DNA from: a virus
Virus record (IMG/VR): IMGVR_UViG_3300033148_003855
Span: 1-39,012 of that record
DNA length: 39,012 nt
Strand: one strand, 5' to 3'
Shown in pieces: positions 1 through 7,771 of the stretch (positions within the stretch are counted from its first letter, which is position 1; each line of letters starts with the position of its first letter). The position numbers and the translations under genes are program-made. The notes beneath the pieces were generated by a model. It was not told where the DNA came from. It ran no database searches and saw only the letters and a list, made by a program, of their open reading frames with translations.

Positions 1-165
1 CTGGCTATGCAGATGGAGAAAGAGTGGCAAAAGTCATGGATTGGAGGCATGGAGGTTATGTGTGAGAGGAGATACAACAAGGTTAGAAATGTTTTAAGAA
101 AGCAAATACTATCGGAGCTTACTAGCAAACCCAAATTATTAGTTAAAAAGGAAGTAAGAAGATGA
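1..165 (+). CDS. Partial hypothetical protein, C-terminal part
   Basis: An open frame runs from the window edge to a TGA at 163-165. The first internal ATG is at 7, so the gene may start there or upstream of the window. The visible residues are basic and rich in Lys, Arg and Glu, ending in KKEVRR. The stop overlaps the ATG of the next gene (ATGA at 162-165), the usual translational-coupling layout here. No family was recognised. The frame is believed because of the overlap and its in-frame continuity. Confidence 0.5.
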   Translation: MAMQMEKEWQKSWIGGMEVMCERRYNKVRNVLRKQILSELTSKPKLLVKKEVRR

Positions 166-395
166 AGAAATATATTGAAGGTACTAAAATGAATCAGTTT
201 AAAAGAATACCAAAAATAAGTGCCTATAACTGGAACTACTATGTGGGCTTTGGTAAAGATTTATTATTTGGTAAGTCAGATGACGACAACACAACAGAGT
301 GGTGGATTATAGTAGGGAGTTCTTCCAAGCACATTGGCTACTCTTTAACTACAGAGGGTGAGGTGTTAATTTTGCGTGATGAGGTATTAAGTTAA
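162..395 (+). CDS. Hypothetical protein, 77 aa
   Basis: A 77-residue protein that begins at an ATG overlapping the stop of the preceding frame and ends at TAA 393-395, directly before another small ORF. A second in-frame ATG lies at 189 (residue 10). The sequence is rich in Tyr and Trp in the middle (NWNYY, EWWIIV), with a short acidic stretch KSDDDN. This suggests a small folded domain rather than a membrane protein. No known family was recognised. Its place in a co-directional run beside a nuclease gene suggests an accessory early protein, which is inference only. Confidence 0.55.
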   Translation: MKKYIEGTKMNQFKRIPKISAYNWNYYVGFGKDLLFGKSDDDNTTEWWIIVGSSSKHIGYSLTTEGEVLILRDEVLS

Positions 396-452
396 ATGAC
401 TCAATCAAACAAAGATAGGCTAAAGGAATTAAAATTTAAAAAGGAAATATGA
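396..452 (+). CDS. Very small ORF, 18 aa, possible coupling peptide
   Basis: ATG at 396 follows directly on the TAA of the previous gene, and its TGA (450-452) overlaps the ATG of the nuclease gene at 449. The 18-residue product (MTQSNKDRLK... ending KKEI) is charged and has no recognisable domain. The perfect overlap on both sides is the only evidence for translation. It may simply couple translation into the downstream gene. Confidence 0.3.
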   Translation: MTQSNKDRLKELKFKKEI

Positions 453-757
453 AAGAGCAAGATATTCAAAACCAAATAATTGAATACTTACATCTTAGAC
501 GCATTAAGGCATATAGGATTAACTCTGGCATGATTAGAACCGACAAGGGTTACATGGTTAAATTGGCACCAAGAGGATTTAGTGATATTGTTGGTGTTTT
601 GGAGGGGGGAAGAGCTTTGTTTATAGAGGTTAAGATGGGTAAGAACAAACCAACCGCATTACAAAAGATGTTTTTAGAAGAGATGAGAGAACAAGGGGCG
701 TTAGCCTTTGTGGCGTGGGGAATTGAAGATGTTGAAAGGGAGCTAAGCAAACTATGA
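449..757 (+). CDS. VRR-NUC domain nuclease
   Basis: A 102-residue protein matching the small stand-alone VRR-NUC proteins of phages, members of the PD-(D/E)XK nuclease superfamily. The core is visible: GFSD at residues 43-46 supplies the first acidic metal ligand (Asp46), EVK at 60-62 gives the Glu-x-Lys signature, and Gln72 follows in the LQ helix. Free-standing VRR-NUC proteins can cut structured DNA such as junctions, so a role in replication, recombination or resolving branched DNA before packaging is likely. Length is normal for the family. The start codon overlaps the tiny ORF upstream and the stop overlaps the ATG at 754. Family assignment is confident; the exact substrate is inference. 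Confidence 0.88.
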   Translation: MKEQDIQNQIIEYLHLRRIKAYRINSGMIRTDKGYMVKLAPRGFSDIVGVLEGGRALFIEVKMGKNKPTALQKMFLEEMREQGALAFVAWGIEDVERELSKL

Positions 758-918
758 ATATACACAACTTTGCAAAACTAATACGCCAATCAGAGAAGAC
801 AGTCCGTAAAAGATGTAGTCGTGGGGAAATACCTGCCAAAAAATTAATGAAAAGGGTGTGGGGAGGATACGGTAGGTGGGAAATAGATGATGATTATATT
901 AAAAATTTATTAGGATAA
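754..918 (+). CDS. Small MerR/excisionase-type DNA-binding protein
   Basis: A 54-residue protein with ATG at 754 overlapping the stop of the nuclease gene (ATGA) and TAA at 916-918. The N-terminal part reads as a winged helix-turn-helix of the HTH_17/excisionase kind: NFAKLIRQSEKTVRKRCSRG, then EIPAKKL, then GGYGRWEIDDDYI as the wing and final helix. Such proteins are small regulators or DNA architectural factors. A very similar arrangement occurs in the 58-aa protein at 37901. No integrase is visible, so I do not call it a true excisionase. Confidence is good for a DNA-binding fold, low for a precise role. Confidence 0.6.
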   Translation: MNIHNFAKLIRQSEKTVRKRCSRGEIPAKKLMKRVWGGYGRWEIDDDYIKNLLG

Positions 919-940
919 AAATGAAAATCAGCCTCACTAT

Positions 941-1552
941 GTGCTAAGATTAATGAATATGGACAATAATGTTTTAGAGATTTTGGATGTTAGAACTCCA
1001 GCAGAGGCTAGTAAAAATTTTAAGGTGGCCATTCATAATGAAGCGGAGGCCATGCGGGGATTGGTAACGGTTACCTCTGCAAGTGTCGGGCTAGAGAATG
1101 TTTGGAGTGAGAAGATTGAAATGGACGAAAAATGGGAACCGGGGAAAAAGCTACACATTAAGCCTGATTATTTTTTATACGTTAGACGAAAAGGAAAAAT
1201 TAAGAAGTGGACGATTGAAGTGAAAACAACTTGGTACGATACTTTTGAAAGCGATGTTATTTTAAAAGCTCCGCAAGTGTGGACGTGTAAAAATAATCCA
1301 AAAGATTATCCCAATCCTTATGTTTTGATGGCCACTTATTTATCTTTTGCCTTAGTCCCGATGGGGAGTTTTTGGAATGGCCGGGTGCAAGACATTAGGT
1401 TTGGAGATTTTATTAAAAAGGGTTTTTTGTTGAATTGTGATGATTATGATTGGCATGCTTTTGTAAATCCGTTAAAGTTTATACTGAAAAAAAATGATGG
1501 GATTATAAGTGGGGGGTTGACAGGAGATATAAAGGGGAGTAAAGTATGGTAA
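941..1552 (+). CDS. PD-(D/E)XK nuclease-like protein
   Basis: The open frame begins at a GTG (941). In-frame ATGs at 953 and 959 are equally plausible starts because no clear Shine-Dalgarno site marks any of them. The roughly 200-residue product carries the core of a PD-(D/E)XK fold: IKPDYFLYV with PD at residues 75-76, then WTIEVKTTW with Glu-Val-Lys at 93-95. An upstream helix containing AIHNEAEAMRG could supply the first acidic residue. This suggests an endonuclease or a catalytically similar enzyme of DNA metabolism. The stop overlaps the next gene. I do not recognise a specific named family. Confidence 0.55.
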   Translation: MLRLMNMDNNVLEILDVRTPAEASKNFKVAIHNEAEAMRGLVTVTSASVGLENVWSEKIEMDEKWEPGKKLHIKPDYFLYVRRKGKIKKWTIEVKTTWYDTFESDVILKAPQVWTCKNNPKDYPNPYVLMATYLSFALVPMGSFWNGRVQDIRFGDFIKKGFLLNCDDYDWHAFVNPLKFILKKNDGIISGGLTGDIKGSKVW

Positions 1553-1746
1553 TGAAAAAAAGAACTAGGGCTGAATTAGATATAAAAATACAAAGAGAGA
1601 GGGACGATGCAGTGATTAAGGACTATTATATTCGGGCTGAGGGTAAGAGAAGCTGGAAGTATACAATAACGGAACTTTGTGATTTACACAACATAACCAG
1701 ACCCACATTTTATGCCATCCTTAAGCGGAACGGCATAAAGCGTTAA
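1546..1746 (+). CDS. Small helix-turn-helix protein
   Basis: A 66-residue basic protein. The C-terminal half reads ITELCDLHNITRPTFYAIL, a helix-turn-helix of the kind found in resolvase C-termini and small phage regulators, preceded by a charged helix of Arg, Glu and Asp residues. It may start at ATG 1546 or at ATG 1552, which overlaps the stop of the nuclease-like gene (taATG). It is probably a DNA-binding regulator or a Sigma70-region-4-like adaptor. Function is not further resolved. Confidence 0.55.
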   Translation: MVMKKRTRAELDIKIQRERDDAVIKDYYIRAEGKRSWKYTITELCDLHNITRPTFYAILKRNGIKR

Positions 1747-1760
1747 TAATTTAAATAATA

Positions 1761-1820
1761 ATGAAAATAAAAATACTGAAGTTTGAGGCGTGGCATAATA
1801 GTTATCACAAGGTTAAATGA
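1761..1820 (+). CDS. Tiny ORF, 19 aa
   Basis: ATG 1761 to TGA 1818-1820, encoding a 19-residue peptide starting MKIKILKFEAW. Its TGA overlaps the ATG of the following membrane peptide. It is listed because of this overlap and because nothing else occupies the stretch; it may not be translated as a functional protein. Confidence 0.25.
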   Translation: MKIKILKFEAWHNSYHKVK

Positions 1821-1912
1821 AATTCCGCCGTATATTATTAGCTATTTTGATTTTCCCCTTTTGGTTGGTTGCGTGGACGATTATTAATATAATGTCGCAT
1901 TTAGCAAGATGA
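1817..1912 (+). CDS. Small single-span membrane peptide, 31 aa
   Basis: A 31-residue peptide with a basic start (MKFRR) followed by a hydrophobic segment of about 20 residues (ILLAILIFPFWLVAWTIINI) and a short polar tail. ATG 1817 overlaps the stop upstream and its TGA overlaps the ATG at 1909. The composition fits a single-pass inner-membrane peptide. Small phage membrane peptides of this sort may affect host membrane or exclusion functions, but none is recognised here. Confidence 0.45.
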   Translation: MKFRRILLAILIFPFWLVAWTIINIMSHLAR

Positions 1913-2037
1913 AAGTAAAAGAGTTAAAGAAAAAATTGATTAATGGATGGGCTTTTCCTGATGGCATTATTGAGATTGATGATTTTAATATAGATGAATT
2001 TTGTAGGTGGTTGATTAAAGTTTTTAAGAGAAAATAA
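1909..2037 (+). CDS. Small hypothetical protein, 42 aa
   Basis: A 42-residue product from ATG 1909, overlapping the stop of the membrane peptide, to TAA 2035-2037, whose last base is the first base of the glycosyltransferase ATG. It has a basic N-terminus (MKVKELKKKL), an acidic middle (IIEIDDFNIDEF) and a short amphipathic end. No family was recognised. The tight overlaps on both sides make translation likely and place it at the head of the glycan island. Confidence 0.45.
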   Translation: MKVKELKKKLINGWAFPDGIIEIDDFNIDEFCRWLIKVFKRK

Positions 2038-2924
2038 TGAAAGTTTATTTGCCTTGTGATTCCAAAATGAGTTTAGGGGGTGGCTGGAGGTTTAGAGAGA
2101 ACCTGATTAAAGGTGCTGAGAGCATGGTTGATATGGATATCGTAGATAGTTTAGAGGAGGCCGATATTTCATTGATTGCGGGAGCAACCATGATACTTCC
2201 CGAAACTTTTACCAAGTTGAAAGAGCATGGAAAAGTTGTGTTGAGACTTGATGGTATACCAGAGGGTTGGAGAAATGAGGGCATGCGTACTTGGGGAAGA
2301 TTTAAGCATTATTTTAAGGAAAGTGATGGGGTGGTTTGCCAAAGTGAGTTTGTGAGAAAAACAACTTTTAATTGGCTGTATTCCATAATGGGCAACCATC
2401 CAGTAATGAATGTAATTATGAACGGGGTTGACAAATCAATTTTTAAGCCTGATGGGGATAAGCTGAGTTTTGGTTGTCGGAATGTTGTGTTAAATGTTAA
2501 TAGCCGAAAGGATGAGAATAAGCGGATTGAGGAGGTTATCGCTAGATATAGGTTTGAGAAATTAAAGGATAATAGGCTATTTTTATTGTTGGCTGGTAAA
2601 TACCCTACCTATTTAAGAGAGAATGATTTTGGATTGTATGATTATCAGAAAGGTCAAGATTGGGATTATCTGGGGATGATTGAGAGCAAAGAAAAATTAG
2701 CGGAGTTAATGCGATCTTGTGATGAGTTTTGGTTTCCTAGCTTTGCTGATCCTTGTCCAAATGTTTTAATTGAGGCGTTGCATTGTGGAGTAGAGGCTTG
2801 CTTTTTGGATGGTTTTGGCGGATCAAGAGAAATATATAATTTATTTGAAGGTGGTTATGATTTTGGTCTAAAAAATATGGCTAAGAAATATTATGAATTT
2901 TTTAAAGAGGTGCTAAATGGTTAA
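2037..2924 (+). CDS. Glycosyltransferase, GT4-like
   Basis: A 295-residue GT-B fold glycosyltransferase. The C-terminal half carries the family 4 donor-binding signature: FPSFADPCPNVLIEALHCG (about residues 233-251), with the acidic pair spaced as in retaining GT4 enzymes. A helix around VVLNVNSRKDENKRIEEVI resembles the first part of the nucleotide-sugar-binding domain. At 295 residues it is shorter than typical 350-400 aa GT4 enzymes, with an abbreviated N-terminal acceptor domain. No signal peptide or membrane span, so cytoplasmic. It opens an island of similar genes. Donor and acceptor are unknown. Confidence 0.8.
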   Translation: MKVYLPCDSKMSLGGGWRFRENLIKGAESMVDMDIVDSLEEADISLIAGATMILPETFTKLKEHGKVVLRLDGIPEGWRNEGMRTWGRFKHYFKESDGVVCQSEFVRKTTFNWLYSIMGNHPVMNVIMNGVDKSIFKPDGDKLSFGCRNVVLNVNSRKDENKRIEEVIARYRFEKLKDNRLFLLLAGKYPTYLRENDFGLYDYQKGQDWDYLGMIESKEKLAELMRSCDEFWFPSFADPCPNVLIEALHCGVEACFLDGFGGSREIYNLFEGGYDFGLKNMAKKYYEFFKEVLNG

Positions 2925-3084
2925 AATGTTAAAAGTAGATTATAAAAATAGCGGTTTTGAGTTATTGTTTAGATTCCTTGGTTGGATTTTGGGTTTTATG
3001 TTAATAATTACTATCCCCTGGGTGATAAACGACATGATTAGTTATTTTGCCAAAGGGTTCAGGATATTCTATGTCAAAAAGTAA
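2917..3084 (+). CDS. Small membrane protein, 55 aa
   Basis: ATG 2917 lies inside the last codons of the glycosyltransferase and the frame ends at TAA 3082-3084. Residues about 16-38 (LLFRFLGWILGFMLIITIPWV) form one clear transmembrane segment with a short charged start and a basic C-terminus (FYVKK). It sits between glycosyltransferases and could anchor or organise them at the membrane, though this is inference. No family was recognised. Confidence 0.5.
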   Translation: MVKMLKVDYKNSGFELLFRFLGWILGFMLIITIPWVINDMISYFAKGFRIFYVKK

Positions 3085-3292
3085 ATGTCAACATTCTAGT
3101 TCTATGGCCTGTACTTTTGTGTATCCTGAAAATAAAGAGGTGGCTGTGTGTCCTGATTGTTGTCGGTTACATTGGTTAGAGACTGGCGAAGATGTAAAGG
3201 ATAAAAGCGTTATTAGGAGATGGATACATTCTAGTGATCGTAATCTTCAAGAGGCTCAGAATTTTAATTTATGGAGACTGTTAGATGAGTAA
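3071..3292 (+). CDS. Small zinc-ribbon-like protein
   Basis: A 73-residue protein starting at ATG 3071 (MSKSKCQH); a longer in-frame start upstream at 3047 would add 8 residues. It has a Cys/His pattern suited to a metal-binding knuckle: CQHSSSMAC near the N-terminus and CPDCCRLHWLE about 20 residues later. The remainder is a charged helix ending in WRLLDE. The stop overlaps the methyltransferase start at 3285. A related pattern (CEHLH and CTDCG) occurs in the 5440 gene, so both may belong to a small zinc-binding accessory family of this island. The function is unknown. Confidence 0.5.
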   Translation: MSKSKCQHSSSMACTFVYPENKEVAVCPDCCRLHWLETGEDVKDKSVIRRWIHSSDRNLQEAQNFNLWRLLDE

Positions 3293-3863
3293 ATCAAGAG
3301 AGCAAATTAACCAATATCTAAGCCAGATAGATATTACTGGTAAAACCGTTTTAGATGTTGGGGTACAGAATAATCCGGCCAGGAAATATACAAAAGGGAA
3401 ACCAGAAAAATATATGACTTTAGATATTGATAAGGAATGGAAGCCCGACGTGATTTGTGATCTGAACTTTTTGATGTCGGATTTATTAAGAAAGGAAACT
3501 ATAAAATTTGATGTAGTTTTCTGTCTAGAGGTTATGGAGCATTGTTGGGATCCGTTTAGCGTAATAAGAAATTTATTTGATTGGACTAAGAAAGGTGGCG
3601 TTTGTTATATCTCCGTTCCGTTTATTAATCCTTTGCATGACAAGTGGGATTATCTCCGTTATACCCCCGAATGGTTTGAAAAAGTCTTGCCTCTTGTTGG
3701 CTTTAAGAAAGTTGTGGTAAAAAAGAGAATGGCTACTGTTGGGATGTTGGATCTAATGAATTTTTACAGAAGTGAGGGGTTGCGGATGAGCAAGATTAGA
3801 TTAAAAGCAGGTCAGGCTAAAGATCAAGCATTGATTGGTTTATTTGTTTGTGCTTATAAATGA
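3285..3863 (+). CDS. SAM-dependent class I methyltransferase
   Basis: A 192-residue protein with Rossmann methyltransferase motifs: TVLDVGVQ (residues 21-28) as the glycine-rich SAM loop, TLDID (45-49) with the acidic ribose-binding position, and FDVVFCLEVMEH (75-86), which closely matches the motif of small-molecule/glycan methyltransferases (FD.V.....LEH). Motif I is weakened, with VQNN replacing the usual GxG. It may methylate sugars or another small substrate rather than DNA, since no DPPY-type motif is present. It overlaps genes on both sides, including ATGA with the next glycosyltransferase. Confidence 0.78.
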   Translation: MSKSREQINQYLSQIDITGKTVLDVGVQNNPARKYTKGKPEKYMTLDIDKEWKPDVICDLNFLMSDLLRKETIKFDVVFCLEVMEHCWDPFSVIRNLFDWTKKGGVCYISVPFINPLHDKWDYLRYTPEWFEKVLPLVGFKKVVVKKRMATVGMLDLMNFYRSEGLRMSKIRLKAGQAKDQALIGLFVCAYK

Positions 3864-5443
3864 GAGTATTAATAGTAGTTGACAAAATCCCCTCCGCCAT
3901 ATGGGTGTGTGGTGCCAGACCCATGGAGAGGCTTAGAAAGTGGTGTGACGTGGATATTGTAGCAGTTCATCCCAAACGGCCGTCTAATGAGCAACTAGAT
4001 GATTTTAAGGCGAAAGCTGAAAAGGCCGATATAATTGATTTTCAGTATTGGAAAAGTGCCGAAATGTTGTTGAGTACGTTTCCGTTTTTGAAAGATAAAC
4101 CCAAGGTGCTTACTCATCATAATCCCTATGATGTGGACAGAGAAGATTGGTTTAAGAAGTATGACAAGGTGATAGTCAAAAATCAAACCCAAAAGAAAAC
4201 AATGGTTAAGGCTTTTCGAAAAGAGCCTTTGGTTATACCGCATACGACTAACTTGGGGTTCTTTGAATTTCAAAGAGAATATCCAAAAGGAAGATTTAAG
4301 GTTTTGATGGTGGTGGCTAGAATCGAAGGGAAAAAGGGTGTGTTAGAGGTGGCTCAAGCGTGTCGGAAGACTAAGACGGATTTTATATTAGTCGGGCGTA
4401 TTTCTGATATGAACTATGTTAGGGAGATTATGGGAGTTGCTGGGGATTATATTGATTTTAGGCAGGATATAACCGACGAAGATTTAAAAAAAGCTTATTA
4501 TGAGGCTCACCTTTTAGTAAATAATTCCGTTGATAGTTTTGAGAGTGGGACGTTACCTCATTTGGAGGCGATGGCTTGTGGTGTGCCTGTCTTGACTAGA
4601 AATGTTGGACTGGTGCCTGACATGTTTAATGGCAAAAATATGGTTGTTAGGCAGGGTACAAAAGATAATATCAAGGAATTGGCTAGTTATATTGAATTGT
4701 TAAAAAACGACAGAGCCAAATGTATGCAACTAAGAGAGGAGGGATTTAAATCTGTTTTGAGCAGGGATGATGAATATTGTGCTTTGAGATATTATAGAGT
4801 TTATCGGGAAGTATTAGGGAAAAAGCCTTTGGTATCGGTGATCGTTCCTACCTATAACAGAGCTAAAATATTAATCACTTCTTTGGTGGGGTTGGCTAGA
4901 CAGGATTATCCGAATATTGAGATTATTGTTGTGGATGATGGGTCGGATGATGATACGGAAAGTGCTGTTATGGGTTTTAAGAAAATGGCGGATATCCCAA
5001 TTAGATATATTAAACAAGTTAAAATGGGATATGGACTAGCTAGAGCCAGAAATATGGGTGTGGTAGAAGCCAATGGGGATATCCTTGTATTTCAGGACGA
5101 TAGGTATTTAATGAACAAAAACGCAATTAGTGAATTAGTAAAGGCATTGAAACCCAAGACTTGGATATTTGGAGACAAAGGGGCTCAAAAGAAGTCTTTT
5201 GTGGAGAATTTTAGTTGTGTTTATAAAAAAGATTTAGTAGATATTGGAATGTTTAATGAGAGGATTATTTACTATGGTGCGATGACCAGGGAGATGATTA
5301 ATAGAATGGGTGGTAAGATAAAATACGAATATTGTCCTAGTGCCAAATGTACAGTATTATTGGACAGTAAAAGTAAATTCAAGAAAAAATCTGAAATTGT
5401 TAAAGCTAAATTATTATTATGGAAATTAAGAGGAAACAAATGA
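3860..5443 (+). CDS. Bifunctional glycosyltransferase, GT4-GT2 fusion
   Basis: A 527-residue, two-domain enzyme. Residues 1 to about 310 form a GT-B, GT4-like domain: VLMVVARIEGKKGVLEV opens the donor-binding half and ESGTLPHLEAMACGVPVLTR (near 227-245) is the family signature. From about residue 320 a GT-A, GT2 domain begins with SVIVPTYNRAKIL, followed by IIVVDDGSDDDT (near 358) and a DDR metal-site motif in LVFQDDRYL (near 412). Two activities in one chain suggest successive transfer of two sugars. The GT2 half is short, about 205 residues. No membrane span is visible. The start overlaps the methyltransferase stop (ATGA). Confidence 0.87.
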   Translation: MRVLIVVDKIPSAIWVCGARPMERLRKWCDVDIVAVHPKRPSNEQLDDFKAKAEKADIIDFQYWKSAEMLLSTFPFLKDKPKVLTHHNPYDVDREDWFKKYDKVIVKNQTQKKTMVKAFRKEPLVIPHTTNLGFFEFQREYPKGRFKVLMVVARIEGKKGVLEVAQACRKTKTDFILVGRISDMNYVREIMGVAGDYIDFRQDITDEDLKKAYYEAHLLVNNSVDSFESGTLPHLEAMACGVPVLTRNVGLVPDMFNGKNMVVRQGTKDNIKELASYIELLKNDRAKCMQLREEGFKSVLSRDDEYCALRYYRVYREVLGKKPLVSVIVPTYNRAKILITSLVGLARQDYPNIEIIVVDDGSDDDTESAVMGFKKMADIPIRYIKQVKMGYGLARARNMGVVEANGDILVFQDDRYLMNKNAISELVKALKPKTWIFGDKGAQKKSFVENFSCVYKKDLVDIGMFNERIIYYGAMTREMINRMGGKIKYEYCPSAKCTVLLDSKSKFKKKSEIVKAKLLLWKLRGNK

Positions 5444-5766
5444 AAAAAAAAGAACATACAGTCAGTTATGAATATAAACAATGTGAACATTTACATTTAC
5501 GGAAAATAGCACCGATGTGGTTTTATTGTACGGATTGCGGTCGGGTTTTTTACTTCATGTTTTCCATACAGTATTCATTTGAGGAGGCTGTTAAGTATTG
5601 GGCTGGGGTTATTGAGAGTTTGGATAAAGTAAAGCAGGCTGTTCAAAAATGTGAGAGAAAAGAAATGCGTAGAGAAAAAAAGGCCGATAGGGAGGCTATT
5701 AAAAATTATGTGGAGAAACATGATCCCCTTCAAAAAAATAAACATAACAAGAAAGCTAATTGCTAG
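5440..5766 (+). CDS. Small zinc-ribbon protein with basic coiled tail
   Basis: A 108-residue protein. I chose ATG 5440 because it overlaps the previous stop (ATGA) and has AGAGG about 8 bases upstream; an in-frame ATG at 5419 would extend it. The N-terminal part has CEHLHL then CTDCGRVF, a probable four-ligand zinc knuckle. The rest is a strongly charged helix rich in Lys, Glu and Arg. Its 3' end overlaps the aminotransferase start by 47 bases in another frame. Function unknown; it may be an accessory or nucleic-acid-binding factor. Confidence 0.55.
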   Translation: MKKKEHTVSYEYKQCEHLHLRKIAPMWFYCTDCGRVFYFMFSIQYSFEEAVKYWAGVIESLDKVKQAVQKCERKEMRREKKADREAIKNYVEKHDPLQKNKHNKKANC

Positions 5767-6682
5767 GGTTTCAAACTTGTTGGCGACAGGAATGATTGGG
5801 TTGGGAAGTGAGGTTTTTGAGTTTGAAAAGAACTTAGCGGAGTATGTCGGAAGTAAATATTGTGTGGCAACCGACAGTTGTACTTCTGCCTTGTTTATGT
5901 CTTTACGTTATGAGGCCAAAGAAAGCAAATTGAGGGTAGGCGTGCCATCGATGACTGTTCCTCTTGTTGGAGACGCAGTAATTGAGGCGGGTTGTGAGTT
6001 GTATTTTACTGATAAAACAAATTGGGTTGGTTCTGTTTACAGACTAGAGGGGACTGATGTTTGGGATTCTGCCCATGAACTGGAAAGAAATATGTTTAAA
6101 AAGTTTGGTAAAAAGGCCAAAGTTTGTTTTAGCTTTTATCCGACTAAAAGTATCGGTAGTGCTGATGGTGGAGCTATTTGCACTAACGACAAAGAGTTTG
6201 CGGATTGGGCTAGGTGTGCGGTTACTTACGGTCGGGATCAGGGGCAGAAATACAAGAACAGTTGGGAATATGAGATTAAAATGAAGGGCTGGAAACGCCA
6301 CTATACTAATTTACAAGCTGTTATTTGTGATGAGCAGTTAAAAAAACTGGATCAGGTTAATAAACGTCGTAAAGAAATTAAAAATAAATTTAATTCTGCT
6401 TTTCAGCTTAATAACAAAAGCTTATACATTTACAGACTGAAGGTTAAAAATAGAGACAAATTTGTTGACCAAATGACAAAAGAGGGGATACAGTGTGGGG
6501 TTCATTATAGACCCCTGCATACCATGAAAGCATTTGAAGGGATTGATTTTGAGGGGGATAAGGCAAAAACTGAAAGAGATTATCGACATACGGTTAGTAT
6601 TCCATTTTACAACCGACTGACCGATGATGAAGTAAGATATATAATTAAAAAGGTTAAGAAATATGCCCACTTCGTTAGATAA
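5720..6682 (+). CDS. DegT/DnrJ/EryC1-type sugar aminotransferase
   Basis: A PLP-dependent aminotransferase of the family that makes amino-sugar nucleotides. I chose ATG 5720 because the typical N-terminus (MIPFKKINIT) begins there, giving 320 residues, shorter than the usual 360-400. Visible motifs include DSCTSALF in the phosphate-binding region, the DSAHE pair (Asp116 and His119) that contacts the PLP ring, and SFYPTKSIGSADGGA with the Schiff-base Lys143. The C-terminus keeps GVHYRPLH and SIPFYNRLTDDEV, both characteristic. It converts a keto-sugar nucleotide to an amino sugar, probably on a host-made donor. It is the only sugar-biosynthesis gene seen here. Confidence 0.88.
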   Translation: MIPFKKINITRKLIARVSNLLATGMIGLGSEVFEFEKNLAEYVGSKYCVATDSCTSALFMSLRYEAKESKLRVGVPSMTVPLVGDAVIEAGCELYFTDKTNWVGSVYRLEGTDVWDSAHELERNMFKKFGKKAKVCFSFYPTKSIGSADGGAICTNDKEFADWARCAVTYGRDQGQKYKNSWEYEIKMKGWKRHYTNLQAVICDEQLKKLDQVNKRRKEIKNKFNSAFQLNNKSLYIYRLKVKNRDKFVDQMTKEGIQCGVHYRPLHTMKAFEGIDFEGDKAKTERDYRHTVSIPFYNRLTDDEVRYIIKKVKKYAHFVR

Positions 6683-7187
6683 TCACAGAGAGAACATTAG
6701 AAGGTTGGTTGAGAAGTATAAGATTAAAACTGTTTTAGAGTTAGGATTGGGGAAGGGAATTGCTACAGTAGAATTTTTGAAGTGTGGTGTTGAGGTTACA
6801 ACAATTGACATTAAAAGGTCGGTTGATACAGAAAAATATATCAAAACTATGTTGCCAGATGAAAAATGGACTTTTATTTTGGGTGACGTAAAGGATGTTT
6901 TACCTGAAATTGGGAAGAAATACGATTTAGTTTATATGGATATTGCCTATTATGACAAGCTTGAGTATGGTTCAAAGAAGGCTTTTGAATATGGGAAAGA
7001 ATGTTGGAGGAGGGATATTGAAATTTGTTGGAAGTTAGCTGAAAAGGTTTTGGTTGTTAATGATTATATTAATGATGTGCAAAAAAGAACTGCTCCAAGT
7101 GTTGCATTTAATGAGTTTGCGTGTAGGCTGAATAAACCCTTTACTGTTTACCCTACTAGAGGGGGGATGGCGGTGTTATGCAAGTAG
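6663..7187 (+). CDS. Class I SAM-dependent methyltransferase-like protein
   Basis: A 174-residue protein whose ATG lies within the end of the aminotransferase. VLELGLGKGIATVEFL (about residues 20-35) is a good SAM-binding motif I, VTTIDIKRS supplies the acidic residue of motif II, and YDLVYMDIAYYDK marks the motif IV strand. This matches the Methyltransf_24-like group, which modifies small molecules or sugars. It may methylate a sugar in the glycan made by the neighbouring enzymes. The C-terminus has no known extra domain. Confidence 0.7.
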   Translation: MPTSLDNHRENIRRLVEKYKIKTVLELGLGKGIATVEFLKCGVEVTTIDIKRSVDTEKYIKTMLPDEKWTFILGDVKDVLPEIGKKYDLVYMDIAYYDKLEYGSKKAFEYGKECWRRDIEICWKLAEKVLVVNDYINDVQKRTAPSVAFNEFACRLNKPFTVYPTRGGMAVLCK

Positions 7188-7771
7188 CGATTGTTATTGC
7201 TCAGTCTTATCGGACGATTAAGAAACAGACCTTTAAGTGTTTAGATAAAACAGAGGGTAACTGGAAATTGTTTACCAAGGACGGAATGGAGGACGGAGAG
7301 ATGAAAACCGTCAACTCACTTATAGATAGCATTGATTTTGATTGGGATTTTTTGGTGAGGATGGATGACGATATGTGGCTAAGTCCTGATTGGTTGAGGT
7401 GTATGTTGGCGATATATAAGAAAAACCCCGATGTTTGGTTATTGGGGGGCTGTAAGTACCCAACCCACAAGGTTTTAGAGGTCAGAGATGATTGTTTTGT
7501 TATGGATATTTGTGCAGGTAATCATTGGTTAATTTCTAAGGAGAGATATGAAAAGGTCGGTAGGTTTTTTGAGGACAAGGGTCAGATAGCAGAGGATGTT
7601 AGGTATTGCCGTCGTATTCAGGAAATGGGAGGAAAGGTGGCTTGTTTAAAAGACTTAACTAAAGTGGTTCATTGTGGCTTGGTGGGTACGAACGGTAAAG
7701 GCAGAAGTCCTTATGTTACTGGTTATTGTCAGGCACTTTGTGACGTTGTGGGGGCAAAATGCGTAAAATAG
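7178..7771 (+). CDS. Glycosyltransferase, GT2-like (GT-A fold)
   Basis: A 197-residue protein starting at ATG 7178, inside the end of the previous gene. It has the GT-A core: FLVRMDDDMWLSPDWL with the DDD metal/nucleotide-binding motif, GGCKYP, then CAGNHWLISKERYEKVG and AEDVRYCRRIQEMGGKVACL, the usual end of a GT2 catalytic domain where the ED motif provides the base. It is compact for the family and lacks a C-terminal membrane region, so it is probably soluble. Acceptor and sugar are unknown. Confidence 0.75.
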   Translation: MQVAIVIAQSYRTIKKQTFKCLDKTEGNWKLFTKDGMEDGEMKTVNSLIDSIDFDWDFLVRMDDDMWLSPDWLRCMLAIYKKNPDVWLLGGCKYPTHKVLEVRDDCFVMDICAGNHWLISKERYEKVGRFFEDKGQIAEDVRYCRRIQEMGGKVACLKDLTKVVHCGLVGTNGKGRSPYVTGYCQALCDVVGAKCVK

